A DNA stretch of 64,000 bases from Iamia sp052038315 (GTDB lineage: Bacteria; Actinomycetota; Acidimicrobiia; Acidimicrobiales; Iamiaceae). The first letter of the stretch is position 1; every line of letters starts with the position of its first letter. This document shows, in pieces, positions 29,447-37,800 of the stretch. A model generated the notes under the pieces. That model ran no database searches, had not been told where the DNA came from, and was given only the letters and a program-made list of their open reading frames with translations. The stretch spans positions 1 through 64,000 of the forward strand of contig JBQGCF010000064.1 of assembly GCA_052038315.1 (NCBI GenBank), given 5' to 3'. The position numbers were made by a program, and so were the translations under genes.

Positions 29447-30955
29447 ATGACCGACGCTCCCCCCTTCGACGACGCCCCCCCGTTCGACGACGAGCCGCCG
29501 TCGGACCTCGAGCCGCCCCGGCGGCGCGGCGGGGGCTTCGACGACGGGGGTCGGGGCTCGGGCGGCGGTCGCTTCGGCGGTCCGGGCGGGTCCGGCGGCT
29601 TCGGTGGGTCCGGCGGCTCGAGCGGCTCCGGTGGGCGGATCCCGCCCCACAACCTGGACGCCGAGCGGGCCCTGATCGGCGCCCTCCTGCTGTCGCGAGA
29701 CGCGGTGGCGGCGGCGGCCGAGGTCATCCCCGGGGCCGACGTCTTCTACCGGCCGGCCCACGCCCACATCTACGAGGCGATCACGGTCCTCACCGGCCGG
29801 GGCGAGGTGGCCGACCCGATCACCGTCGCCGACGAGCTGCGCCGGCGCGACCTGCTCGACGCGGCCGGGGGCACCAGCGCCCTGATCGACCTCCACGCCG
29901 ATGCACCGGGCACGGCCAACGCCGCCCACTACGCCCGGATCGTCAAGGACCACGCCCTGCTCCGCCGGTTGATCGGCGCCGCCGGGGCCATCTCCGAGAG
30001 CGCCTACGGCCTGCCCGAGGACGTGCGCAAGGCCGTCGACGAGGCCGAGTCGCTCGTGTTCGACATCGCCCGCCACGAGGGCGAGGGCTCGACCGCCCAG
30101 CTCGCCGACCTGCTCGGCGAGACCATGGATCGCATCGAGGAGCTGCACGACCGCGGCTCGGAGATCACCGGCACGCCCACCGGCTACTACGACCTCGACG
30201 AGATGACGGCCGGCCTCCAGCCCGGCGCCCTCATCGTGATCGGCGCCCGTCCCGCCATGGGCAAGACCGCCCTCTCGCTGGGCATGGCCACCAACGCGGC
30301 GATGCGGGCCAACAAGCCCGTGCTGCTGTTCAACCTGGAGATGAGCAAGCTCGAGCTGGTCCAGCGCATCCTCTGCGCCGAGGCCCGGGTCGACTCCAAG
30401 CGCATCCGCAACGGCCGGCTGTCCGACGCCGACTGGAACGGCATCGCCGCCGCCATGGGCCGGCTGGGTGACGCCAAGATCTGGATCGACGACAACCCCA
30501 ACGTGTCGGTGATGGAGATCCGCTCCAAGGCCCGGCGGCTGCGCAGCGAGGTCGGCAGCCTCGGCCTGGTGATCGTGGACTACATCCAGCTGATGACGGG
30601 CCGGTCGGGCGCCGAGAGCCGCCAGGTCGAGGTGGCCGAGATCAGCCGGGGCCTCAAGCTGCTCGCCCGTGAGCTGGAGTGCCCGGTGGTCGCCCTGGCC
30701 CAGCTCAACCGTGGCCTGGAGCAGCGCGCCGACAAGCGGCCGATGCTGAGCGACCTCCGCGAGTCGGGCTCGCTGGAGCAGGACGCCGACATCGTCATGT
30801 TCCTCTACCGGGACGAGGTCTACGAGCCGACGCCCGAGAACCAGGGCCTGGCCGAGATCATCGTGGCCAAGCAGCGCAACGGCCCCACCGGGGTCGCCCG
30901 GCTCAGCTTCCTGGCCCACCTCACCCGCTTCGAGTCCATGCCCAAGGACGGCTGA
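29447..30955 (+). CDS. dnaB: Replicative DNA helicase DnaB
   Basis: Hexameric helicase that unwinds DNA at the fork. The N-terminal collar domain begins near residue 63 (PPHNLDAERALIGALLL). The RecA-like motor has Walker A GARPAMGKTALSLGMA, VIVDYIQLMTG and SGSLEQDADIVMFLYR. No intein interrupts it, although inteins are frequent in this gene. Unusually, about 62 residues precede the collar: an acidic Pro stretch, then a Gly-rich tract with Arg and Phe. It follows the ribosomal/ssb operon as in other actinobacteria. Confidence 0.96.
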   Translation: MTDAPPFDDAPPFDDEPPSDLEPPRRRGGGFDDGGRGSGGGRFGGPGGSGGFGGSGGSSGSGGRIPPHNLDAERALIGALLLSRDAVAAAAEVIPGADVFYRPAHAHIYEAITVLTGRGEVADPITVADELRRRDLLDAAGGTSALIDLHADAPGTANAAHYARIVKDHALLRRLIGAAGAISESAYGLPEDVRKAVDEAESLVFDIARHEGEGSTAQLADLLGETMDRIEELHDRGSEITGTPTGYYDLDEMTAGLQPGALIVIGARPAMGKTALSLGMATNAAMRANKPVLLFNLEMSKLELVQRILCAEARVDSKRIRNGRLSDADWNGIAAAMGRLGDAKIWIDDNPNVSVMEIRSKARRLRSEVGSLGLVIVDYIQLMTGRSGAESRQVEVAEISRGLKLLARELECPVVALAQLNRGLEQRADKRPMLSDLRESGSLEQDADIVMFLYRDEVYEPTPENQGLAEIIVAKQRNGPTGVARLSFLAHLTRFESMPKDG

Positions 30956-30959
30956 GCCG

Positions 30960-31640
30960 ATGCCGCCGGCGCTGGGGGAGGAGTACCGGCGGGGGCGGGA
31001 GCGGCTGTCGGCCCTCCTGGCCGGGGAGCCGCCGGACGCCTGGGACCGACCGGTGCGGGCCTGCCCGGGCTGGACGGTGCGGGGCGTGGTCGGCCACCTC
31101 GTCGGCACGGTCGAGGACGCCCTCGCCGGGCGGATCAGCGGGCCGCCGACCGAGGACCTGACCGCCCTCCAGGTCGCCCGGCACGCCGAGGCCGTCGGTC
31201 CCGACCTGCTCGACCGCTGGGCCGAGCTGGCGCCGCCGTTCGAGGAGGTCGTCACCGCCGGGGCGATCTGGCCGGCGGTGCTCGACGTGGTGTCGCACGA
31301 GCACGACGTCCGCCTCGCCCTCGATCGCCCCGGTGCCCGCACCGATCCCGTCGTCCCGGCCGCAGCGGTCGCCCTCGTCGAGGCCCTCGCCGCCCCCTGG
31401 AACCTGGAGCTCGACCTCATCGTCGGGGGCGGGGACGACGCCGGCGGGACGGTGCGATCGGCGTCGGTGGACGGCCCGACCTACCGGTTGCGGACGACGG
31501 CCTTCGAGGTCCTGCGGCTGCGCCTCGGCCGCCGCTCCGGCGCCGAGGTCCGCGCCCTCGACTGGGACCCGATCCCCCCGCCCGACCTCACCCCGCTCTT
31601 CGTCTTCGGCCCCCGCCCCACCCCCCTCCGCGAGGGCTAG
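30960..31640 (+). CDS. Maleylpyruvate isomerase family (mycothiol-dependent, DinB-fold) protein
   Basis: A 226-residue DinB/MDMPI-fold protein. The N-terminal helices contain the family pattern ACPGWTVRGVVGHLVGTVEDAL, whose His is a metal ligand, and a further DVVSHEHDVRLAL supplies two more. Family members catalyse mycothiol-linked transfers or isomerisations; the substrate here is unknown. The ATG is 5 bases after the dnaB stop, so the gene is probably co-transcribed. Confidence 0.88.
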   Translation: MPPALGEEYRRGRERLSALLAGEPPDAWDRPVRACPGWTVRGVVGHLVGTVEDALAGRISGPPTEDLTALQVARHAEAVGPDLLDRWAELAPPFEEVVTAGAIWPAVLDVVSHEHDVRLALDRPGARTDPVVPAAAVALVEALAAPWNLELDLIVGGGDDAGGTVRSASVDGPTYRLRTTAFEVLRLRLGRRSGAEVRALDWDPIPPPDLTPLFVFGPRPTPLREG

Positions 31641-31654
31641 GAGCCGACCGCCCC

Positions 31655-31743
31655 CGCCCGGCGCAGCAACGCCCAGCGGAGCAGGCCCAGCGGAGCAACG
31701 CCCGGCGGAACAACGCCCAGCGGAGCAACGCCCGGTGGATCCC
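31655..31743. repeat. 15-bp tandem repeat, six units
   Basis: The unit CGCCCAGCGGAGCAA or a close variant (CGCCCGGCGGAACAA and others) is repeated six times head to tail; one unit has lost a base. It lies between convergent genes, outside any supported coding sequence. No spacers separate the units. Confidence 0.85.
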
Positions 31744-31817
31744 GAACCCCCGCGAGCGATGCCGGTGGGCCGGGCGGCAGCCCCGACGGCACGGGAGACC
31801 AGCGCCAGCCCGAGCCG

Positions 31818-31832
31818 GCGAGCGCAGCGAGC
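31818..31832. repeat. Third copy of the dispersed 15-mer
   Basis: GCGAGCGCAGCGAGC is the exact reverse complement of the pair at 6991-7005 and 7027-7041. Here it lies between the tandem repeat and a terminator-like hairpin. Confidence 0.6.
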
Positions 31833-31864
31833 TTCGGCGGGAGGGACTCCGGCGCGACCGCCGA

Positions 31865-31886
31865 TCGCAGGCCTGACGGCCTGCGA
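31865..31886. terminator. Hairpin between convergent genes
   Basis: TCGCAGGCC and GGCCTGCGA form a perfect 9-bp stem with a TGAC loop. It lies just past the stop of the leftward membrane gene, so it can serve as its terminator or as a bidirectional one. Confidence 0.65.
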
Positions 31887-31893
31887 CCTGGCT

Positions 31894-33603
31894 TCAGTCG
31901 CCGACGAAGCCGAGGGGGAGGGGCGGGAGGTCGGAGGCCGGGGGCAGGGGGTCGAGCCGGAAGATGCGCACGCGGCGGGTGCCGCGGAACATGTCGGCCA
32001 CCTCGACCAGGCCGGGCGGGGCGGGGTCGAGGAACAGGGGCTCGTAGAGGGCGGCGCGGCGGGTCCGGATCGTCCGCTCGTCGGCGACGATGTAGTGGAC
32101 GCCGCGGGCCCGGGCGAAGGTCATCATCGACTCGTAGTCCGACGCCGGCAGGGCCACGACCGGTCGCCGGCCGTAGTACTGGACGTGGAAGGAGCGGGTC
32201 ATCACCCGCTCGCCGGGCTCGGTGTTGGCCTGGAGCCAGGCGCCGACCTCGACGTGGTCGGCGCTCTCCCGCCGCTGGGTGCCGGGCAGCTGGGGCCAGG
32301 CCTCGGCGACGAAGTTGACGCCGGTCCAGAGGATCAGCCCGGCGGCCAGGGCGTAGGGCCAGCGGGCCGGCAGCCGCCGGTACCACTGCACGGCCCCGCC
32401 GGCGGCGAAGGCGGCGATGACCGCAGTCGTCATCACGACGTAGCGGGGCTGGGTGAAGAAGAACAGGCACGTGGCCACGGGCAGGGCGGCGACGACGACC
32501 GCGAGCTGGGCCGCGGCCCGGCGCCGGGCGGCGACGACCGCCCAGCCGGCGGCGATCAGCAGCGGCAGGGGGACCTGGGCGACCCCGGCGGTCGAGCCCG
32601 GCACCAGGTAGATCCGGGCCATCTCCAGGACGTTGACCTTGAAGATGCCCAGCCACGCCCGCGGGTGCTGGCGGGCCAGGGTGGTCAGCGAGGTGGTGTC
32701 GTTGGCGAAGTCGGTGCCCGAGTCGTCGATGGCGTAGAGGATCTGGTCCCGCCACTCGCGATCGTCCTCGGCCACGGCGCGCCAGGCCTCGACCGAGACG
32801 TCCTGGCTCTTCGCCGTGGGCGCCCAGGACCCGGTGTGGCCGTGGAGGTAGACGAGGTAGGGCCCGACGAGCAGGGCCAGGCCGAGCCCGAAGGCGACGG
32901 CGGCCGATGGGTCGAGGCCCCGGTCGCGCTTGCGGAAGCCGTCGAGGAGCAGGGCCAGGCCGATGATCAGGGCCGGGAGCAGGGCCTCGGGTCGGGCCAG
33001 GTACGCGCCCCCGGCCAGGGCGCCGGCGCCGACCAGGGCACCCAGGCCCCGGCGTCCGCCCCCGGCGGATCGGGGTGGGCCGAGCACGACGACCAGGGCG
33101 GCGATCAGCAGGGCGGCGGTGATGGCCTCGGAGCCCGAGCCCCGGCGCACCAGCATCGGGCCCAGCCCGGACAGCGCCGCGCCCAGCCAGGCGGCGACGA
33201 CGGTCGTGGTGTCGTCGTCCCACAGCCGGCGGGCCAGGGCGGTGATGGCGGCGCCGAGGAGCAGGGCGCAGATCAGCTCCCACACCCGCACGGCGATCAG
33301 TTCGTCGCCGAAGACCTCGAGCAGCCCGCCGAGGGCCATGGGCACCAGCGGGGGGAAGTGGAGCTCGGGCCCGCCGAAGCGGGTGAAGCCGTTGCCCTCG
33401 ATCAGGTTGCGGCCCGACTCGAGGTAGATCAGCGTGTCGACGGCCGGCACCACGTCGCCCAGCACGACCATCCCCTGGAGGACGACGGCGGCGATGGCGG
33501 GCAGCAGGAGACGCCGCCGCAGCGGGCGGGTCGGGCGCGACCCGGCCTCGTCGTCGGTGCTGCCGCCGAGGGGCCGGGGCGAGGTGTCGGTGGTGGCGGT
33601 CAT
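31894..33603 (-). CDS. GT-C/ArnT-like integral membrane glycosyltransferase or related protein
   Basis: A 569-residue polytopic protein with about ten hydrophobic helices. An extracytoplasmic loop after the first helix contains DTLIYLESGRNLIEGNGF, the usual position of the acidic motif in polyprenyl-phosphate-sugar-dependent GT-C enzymes. A soluble C-terminal domain of about 130 residues follows (WLQANTEPGERVMTRS, YIVADERT), as in many mannosyltransferase-like proteins. A role in cell-envelope glycan or protein glycosylation is inferred. The ATG is preceded by a TAGGTT hexamer near 33650 on the minus strand. Confidence 0.8.
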   Translation of the reverse strand: MTATTDTSPRPLGGSTDDEAGSRPTRPLRRRLLLPAIAAVVLQGMVVLGDVVPAVDTLIYLESGRNLIEGNGFTRFGGPELHFPPLVPMALGGLLEVFGDELIAVRVWELICALLLGAAITALARRLWDDDTTTVVAAWLGAALSGLGPMLVRRGSGSEAITAALLIAALVVVLGPPRSAGGGRRGLGALVGAGALAGGAYLARPEALLPALIIGLALLLDGFRKRDRGLDPSAAVAFGLGLALLVGPYLVYLHGHTGSWAPTAKSQDVSVEAWRAVAEDDREWRDQILYAIDDSGTDFANDTTSLTTLARQHPRAWLGIFKVNVLEMARIYLVPGSTAGVAQVPLPLLIAAGWAVVAARRRAAAQLAVVVAALPVATCLFFFTQPRYVVMTTAVIAAFAAGGAVQWYRRLPARWPYALAAGLILWTGVNFVAEAWPQLPGTQRRESADHVEVGAWLQANTEPGERVMTRSFHVQYYGRRPVVALPASDYESMMTFARARGVHYIVADERTIRTRRAALYEPLFLDPAPPGLVEVADMFRGTRRVRIFRLDPLPPASDLPPLPLGFVGD

Positions 33604-33743
33604 GAGGGCGAGGGGTCGGGGCCGTCGCGCCCTGACCGAGGCAACCTAGGGACGCCGGTCCGAGGAGGCCAGATCGGAGGGCCCATCGTCCTGGACCGTT
33701 CTCACCCCTGAATCCTCCCGTTCACACACGGGGCCCAAGCGTG

Positions 33744-34148
33744 TCAGAGATCGGGTTCGATGACCAAGCGACGCATCCGGCGGAGCTGGGAGTCGAGGTA
33801 GGGGCGGGCGCGGCGCTGGCCGCCCCGTTCGGCGATGGCGGCCTCGAGCCGTTCGAGGGCGCGCAGCACGGCGGCCCCGTCGGGCTCCCAGCCCCGGCGC
33901 CGGCACTCCTCCATCCACTCGGCGGGGGTCGTGTGGCCCCGGGCCCGGTTGCAGCGGGCGCAGGCGACCACCTCGTTCTCGATCCACGACGGGCCGCCCT
34001 TCACCTTGGGCAGGACGTGCTCGGTGGTGGCCGCCACCAGCCCGGCTCCAACCGTCCGCCCGCACCAGACGCAGCGGTCGCCGTCGCGCACCAGGATCCG
34101 GCGCCGGCGCTCCTGGCGGCCCGGGGCGGCGGTCTCGGCACCGGTCAC
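33744..34148 (-). CDS. HNH endonuclease
   Basis: A 134-residue protein with the HNH fold: CVWCGRT and CARCNRARG give the structural zinc Cys pairs, and TEHVLPKVKGG, the Asn in IENEVVACARC and the downstream HTTPAEW region complete the beta-beta-alpha-metal site. It is a solitary nuclease without restriction partners, so its role could be DNA repair or DNA turnover. The GTG at 34148 follows a CAGGCT hexamer by 6 bases. It is divergent from the GluQRS gene. Confidence 0.85.
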   Translation of the reverse strand: MTGAETAAPGRQERRRRILVRDGDRCVWCGRTVGAGLVAATTEHVLPKVKGGPSWIENEVVACARCNRARGHTTPAEWMEECRRRGWEPDGAAVLRALERLEAAIAERGGQRRARPYLDSQLRRMRRLVIEPDL

Positions 34149-34208
34149 CGCACCAGCCTGCCAGCGGCCGGCCGCGCCCGGGCGCGGCGCGCCTGCGATC
34201 CTCGGGGC

Positions 34209-35099
34209 GTGGCCGCCGGTCGCTTCGCCCCCAGCCCCAGTGGCCCCCTGCACCTGGGCAACCTCCGCACCGCGCTGCTGGCGTGGTGGGCGGCCCGGGG
34301 CGACGGCAGCGCCCTCCTGCTCCGGGTCGAGGACCTCGACCCCTCGTCCCGCCCCGAGCACGAGGCCGGCCAGCTCGCCGACCTGCGGTCCCTCGGGCTC
34401 GACTGGGACGGGCCGGTCGTGCGCCAGTCCGAGCGCCGGGACCGCTACGAGGACGCCCTGGCCCGGCTGGTCGCGGCCGACCTCACCTACCCCTGCTTCT
34501 GCACCCGGCGGGAGATCCGGGAGGCGACCCGCGCCCCCCACGAGGCGCCCGACGCCTACCCCGGGACCTGCCGGGAGCTGACCGCGGCCCAGCGCGCCGC
34601 TCGCGAGGCGGAGGGGCGGCCGCCGGCGCTGCGCCTGCGGTCGACCGGCGAGGAGGTCGAGGCCCACGACGTCCTCCACAGCCGCGTGCGGGGCCGGGTC
34701 GACGACGTCGTCCTGCGCCGCAACGACGGGCTGCCCGCCTACAACCTGGTCGTGGTGGTCGACGACGACGCCCAGGGCGTCGAGGAGGTGGTGCGGGGCG
34801 ACGACCTGCTCCCCTCGACGCCCCGGCAGGTCCACCTGGCCCGGGTCCTCGGGCTGCGGGTGCCGACCTACCTCCACGTGCCCCTCGTGCTCGGGCCCGA
34901 CGGCGCCCGGCTGTCCAAGCGGCACGGCTCGGTCACCCTGGCCGATGCCGTCGCCGCCGGGGTGCCGCCGGCTGTGGTCCGGGCCCGCCTGGCCGCTTCG
35001 GTCGGGCTCGACGACCCGGGCGACGACCCGCCCCCGCTCGACCGGCGCGCCCTCCCCACCGCCCCCACCACCTGGGACGGTTCCTGGGTCACCCCCTGA
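34209..35099 (+). CDS. gluQRS: Glutamyl-Q tRNA(Asp) synthetase
   Basis: Paralogue of the catalytic half of glutamyl-tRNA synthetase that attaches Glu to queuosine in the anticodon loop of tRNA-Asp. It shows FAPSPSGPLHLGNLRTAL (HIGH motif) and LSKRHGS (KMSKS equivalent), and the zinc site CFCTR plus YPGTC typical of GluQRS. It lacks an anticodon-binding domain (296 residues). The GTG start lies 6 bases after GATCCT, a weak match to the local -10 signal. No queuosine synthesis gene is in this window. Confidence 0.93.
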   Translation: MAAGRFAPSPSGPLHLGNLRTALLAWWAARGDGSALLLRVEDLDPSSRPEHEAGQLADLRSLGLDWDGPVVRQSERRDRYEDALARLVAADLTYPCFCTRREIREATRAPHEAPDAYPGTCRELTAAQRAAREAEGRPPALRLRSTGEEVEAHDVLHSRVRGRVDDVVLRRNDGLPAYNLVVVVDDDAQGVEEVVRGDDLLPSTPRQVHLARVLGLRVPTYLHVPLVLGPDGARLSKRHGSVTLADAVAAGVPPAVVRARLAASVGLDDPGDDPPPLDRRALPTAPTTWDGSWVTP

Positions 35100-35132
35100 T
35101 CCCCACGCGGGGCGGGGGCCGGGCGGCGTCGG

Positions 35133-35138
35133 TAGCCT
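35133..35138 (+). promoter_or_regulatory. -10 element of the L,D-transpeptidase gene
   Basis: TAGCCT ends 6 bases before the GTG at 35145, with leaderless spacing. Confidence 0.6.
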
Positions 35139-35144
35139 CGCGGG

Positions 35145-35993
35145 GTGGTCGGCCGTCGTCGCTTGGTGGTGCTGGCCGCCGTGACCGGGCTGGTCGTGGC
35201 GGCGGCGGTGTGGGCGACGAGCAGCGACGGCGGGACCGTCGCCACCACGGTGGCCGCCACCAAGGGGGCGCCGCAGCCCCAGGTCGCCGGCGACTGGGCC
35301 ACGACCACCTCGACGACGACCACGACGATGGCCGCCACCCCGGCCGAGGACGGCCTGGCCATCGCCCCGCCGCTGCCCCGGCCGTGGCCGAAGGACTTCC
35401 TCGTCGCCGATGCCACCGGTCCCGGCGTGGCCCTCTACGCCGAGCCGGGCGTGCCCGTGCCCAGCGGGCGGGTGATGGAGAACCCGACGTGGGAGGGGCT
35501 GCACCTCACCTTCCTGGTCCGGGAGCGCACCCTCGACTGGCTGCGGGTCCAGATCATGTCCCGGCCCAACTCGGCCCTGGCCTGGATCAAGCGCTCGGAT
35601 GTGACCCTGCGCCGGGTCCAGCACCACATCCAGATCGAGCGGGAGGCCAAGCGGCTGACGGTGCTGGCGGGCGAGGAGATCGTCTTCCAGACCTCGGTGG
35701 CCACCGGCAAGGCGTCGTCGCCCACGCCGCTCGGCACCTTCTTCGTCGACGGCGTGGTCCACCTCGACCCGCCGCACAAGTCCTACGGCGTGGGGCAGCT
35801 CAGCTTCACCGGCTTCTCCGAGGTCTACGAGAGCTTCGGCGGCGGGGTCGGCCAGGTCGCCATGCACGGCACCCAGAACCCGGCCCTGATCGGCACCCCG
35901 GCCAGCAACGGCTGCGTGCGCATGCGCAACGAGGACATCACCCGGGCCATGGAGCTGGCCCCCACCGGCACCCCGGTCGAGGTCATCCCCTAG
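35145..35993 (+). CDS. L,D-transpeptidase (YkuD domain)
   Basis: Exported enzyme that forms 3-3 peptidoglycan cross-links or attaches proteins to the wall. An N-terminal signal/anchor helix is followed by a Thr-rich linker (residues 45-70), an SH3-like segment and the YkuD domain at 165-282. That domain carries the catalytic HGTQNPALIGTPASNGCVRM, with His and the nucleophilic Cys. The length is 282 residues. It ends four bases into the convergent OB-fold gene. Confidence 0.94.
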   Translation: MVGRRRLVVLAAVTGLVVAAAVWATSSDGGTVATTVAATKGAPQPQVAGDWATTTSTTTTTMAATPAEDGLAIAPPLPRPWPKDFLVADATGPGVALYAEPGVPVPSGRVMENPTWEGLHLTFLVRERTLDWLRVQIMSRPNSALAWIKRSDVTLRRVQHHIQIEREAKRLTVLAGEEIVFQTSVATGKASSPTPLGTFFVDGVVHLDPPHKSYGVGQLSFTGFSEVYESFGGGVGQVAMHGTQNPALIGTPASNGCVRMRNEDITRAMELAPTGTPVEVIP

Positions 35994-36340
35994 CCCAGCA
36001 GGCGGTACTCGGGGTTGAGGAGGACCAGGCGGCCGGCGACGCGGCGGGCCATGCCCACCGCCTCGACCGGGCGGCCGGGGTCGAGCCCGCCGACCCGCGT
36101 GCGGCCGGTGAAGACGACGACCGCCCGGCCGCTGCCGTCGTCGAGGGTGACCTCGAGGGCGGGGGCGCCGGCCCGGGGCACGACCTGGAGGGCGGCCACC
36201 TCGCCCCGGACCCGCACCCGGCCCCGGTCGGGGGCCTCGCCGATCGGCGTGGCGCCGGTGCCGGCGAAGCGGTGCTGGAGGGCCTCGGTGTGCAGGTCCT
36301 CGGGCGTCCGGGCGAGCGAGCGGCGGAGGCGGTCGAGCAT
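35990..36340 (-). CDS. OB-fold nucleic-acid-binding protein
   Basis: A 116-residue protein with an OB-type beta-barrel at residues 35-110 (VRVRGEVAALQVVPR, ALEVTLDDGSGRAVVVFTGR). It is the third gene of a leftward trkA-trkA-OB operon and its ATG overlaps the preceding stop by one base (TGATG). The same trio occurs next to an APC-type permease in mycobacteria (Rv2690c-Rv2694c region), so the association is old. What an OB-fold protein does for potassium uptake is unknown. Confidence 0.85.
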   Translation of the reverse strand: MLDRLRRSLARTPEDLHTEALQHRFAGTGATPIGEAPDRGRVRVRGEVAALQVVPRAGAPALEVTLDDGSGRAVVVFTGRTRVGGLDPGRPVEAVGMARRVAGRLVLLNPEYRLLG

Positions 36341-37008
36341 CAGCCGAGCAGGACGCGGACGACCTCGTCCTCGACGTCGTCGGTGGTGAGCACGACGACC
36401 TCGTCGCCGGCGTGGAGGACGGTGTCGCCCCGGGGCACGACGACCCGGTGCTGGCGGGTCACGGCCACGACCGTGCAGGTGCGGGGGAGGGGGAGGGTGG
36501 CCAGGTCCTGGCCGATCGCCGGCGAGCCCTCGGCGAGGGTGGCGGACGACAGCCGGGCCTTGCCCCCCTCGAGCGACAGCAGGCGCACGAGGGTGCCCAC
36601 GGAGACCGCCTCCTCGACCAGGGCGGTCAGCAGGTGCGGGGTCGACACGGCGACGTCGACGCCCCACGTCTCGGTGAACATCCACTCGTTGCGGGGGTTG
36701 TTGACCCGGGCCACGACGCGGGGCACGGCGAACTCCTGCTTGGCCAGCAGCGAGATGACCAGGTTGTCCTCGTCGTCCCCGGTGACGGCGGCGACGACCT
36801 CGGCGTGCTCGACGTCGGCCCGGGCCAGCTCGGTGACCTCGCAGGCGTCGGCCACGACCCACGACACGCCCGGCGTCTCCTCGGCGGCGACGGCGGCCTC
36901 GGCCCGGGACCGGTCGACCTCGACCACCGTGACCTGGTGGCCGGCGGCGGCCAGGTCGGTGGCGATGAAGGTGCCGACGGCACCGCCCCCGGCGATCACG
37001 ACCTTCAC
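36340..37008 (-). CDS. TrkA-type K+ uptake regulatory protein (second of pair)
   Basis: Cytosolic RCK-domain protein that gates a Trk/Ktr-type or other potassium transporter by binding NAD(H) or nucleotides. RCK_N has VVIAGGGAVGTFIATDLAAAG (Rossmann GxGxxG) and an acidic ligand in VTVVEVDRSR. RCK_C covers residues 140-222. The GTG start overlaps the first trkA stop (GTGA at 37005-37008). The membrane partner is not encoded in the same operon. Confidence 0.92.
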   Translation of the reverse strand: MKVVIAGGGAVGTFIATDLAAAGHQVTVVEVDRSRAEAAVAAEETPGVSWVVADACEVTELARADVEHAEVVAAVTGDDEDNLVISLLAKQEFAVPRVVARVNNPRNEWMFTETWGVDVAVSTPHLLTALVEEAVSVGTLVRLLSLEGGKARLSSATLAEGSPAIGQDLATLPLPRTCTVVAVTRQHRVVVPRGDTVLHAGDEVVVLTTDDVEDEVVRVLLG

Positions 37009-37670
37009 GAGTGGCCTCCCGGTCCGGCGGACAGACGGGCGTCGAGCCGGTCGCCGGCCGCGCCGGCGAGGGCGAGGTGGACGGTGTCGCCGTCCTGCAG
37101 CAGCAGGTCGGCGGTGGGGACCTGGGCCACGCCGAGCCGGGTGAGGGCGACGACCCGGGCCACGCCGTCGAGCTCGAGGTCGGCGACCGGGTGGCCGGCC
37201 CAGCCGGCCGGGACGGTCCGCTCGACCAGCAGGACCTGGGCGCTGGGGTCGATCCACTCGACCGCCGGGCTGTCGGGCAGGACCCGCTGCAGGACCCGGT
37301 CGGTGGTCCACTGCACGGTGGCGATGGTGGGGATGCCGAGGCGCTCGTAGATCGCCGCCCGGCGGGGGTCGTAGATGCGGGCGACGACCCGCTCGACGCC
37401 GAAGGTCTCCCGCGCCACCCGGGCCACGAGGATGTTGGAGTTGTCGCCGTTGGTCACCGCGGCGAGGGCGCCGGCCTCCTCGATGCCGGCGGCCCGCAAC
37501 CGGTCCCGGTCGAAGCCGACGCCGACGACGGTGCGGCCCCCGAAGCCCTCGGGGAGGCGGGTGAAGGCGTCGGCCCGGCGGTCGACCACCGCCACGGTGT
37601 GGCCGTGCGCCTCGATGGCGGTGGCCAGCCCCGAACCGACCCGTCCGCATCCGACCACGACCACGTGCAC
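37005..37670 (-). CDS. TrkA-type K+ uptake regulatory protein (first of pair)
   Basis: A 221-residue RCK protein with VVVVGCGRVGSGLATAIEAHG and VAVVDRRADAF in RCK_N, and a C-terminal RCK_C half. It is paired with a second TrkA just downstream, probably forming a mixed ring. The GTG start is fixed by TATGGT six bases upstream on the minus strand. The divergent neighbour is the KimA-like permease, which these two may regulate. Confidence 0.92.
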   Translation of the reverse strand: MHVVVVGCGRVGSGLATAIEAHGHTVAVVDRRADAFTRLPEGFGGRTVVGVGFDRDRLRAAGIEEAGALAAVTNGDNSNILVARVARETFGVERVVARIYDPRRAAIYERLGIPTIATVQWTTDRVLQRVLPDSPAVEWIDPSAQVLLVERTVPAGWAGHPVADLELDGVARVVALTRLGVAQVPTADLLLQDGDTVHLALAGAAGDRLDARLSAGPGGHS

Positions 37671-37676
37671 GGCGGG

Positions 37677-37682
37677 ACCATA
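37677..37682 (-). promoter_or_regulatory. -10 element of the trkA operon
   Basis: TATGGT on the minus strand ends 6 bases before the trkA GTG at 37670. Confidence 0.6.
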
Positions 37683-37800
37683 CGCCCGCCGGCCCCGGGG
37701 CCACCGGGGGGCCGGCAGTCTTCACGGTTCCTTCACGCCCTGCCCCGGGGTGCCGCCGGGACGGCGCCCGTAGGCTCCCGCCGCCGGCCCGGAGGTGACC

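Noticed and set aside
31655..31743. CRISPR array
   Set aside because: The units are contiguous without spacers, and no cas genes are present.
37683..37800. c-di-AMP (ydaO-type) riboswitch before the KimA-like permease
   Set aside because: The gap is about 120 bp and the likely leader only about 18 bases, too short for that riboswitch, and no matching motif is visible.
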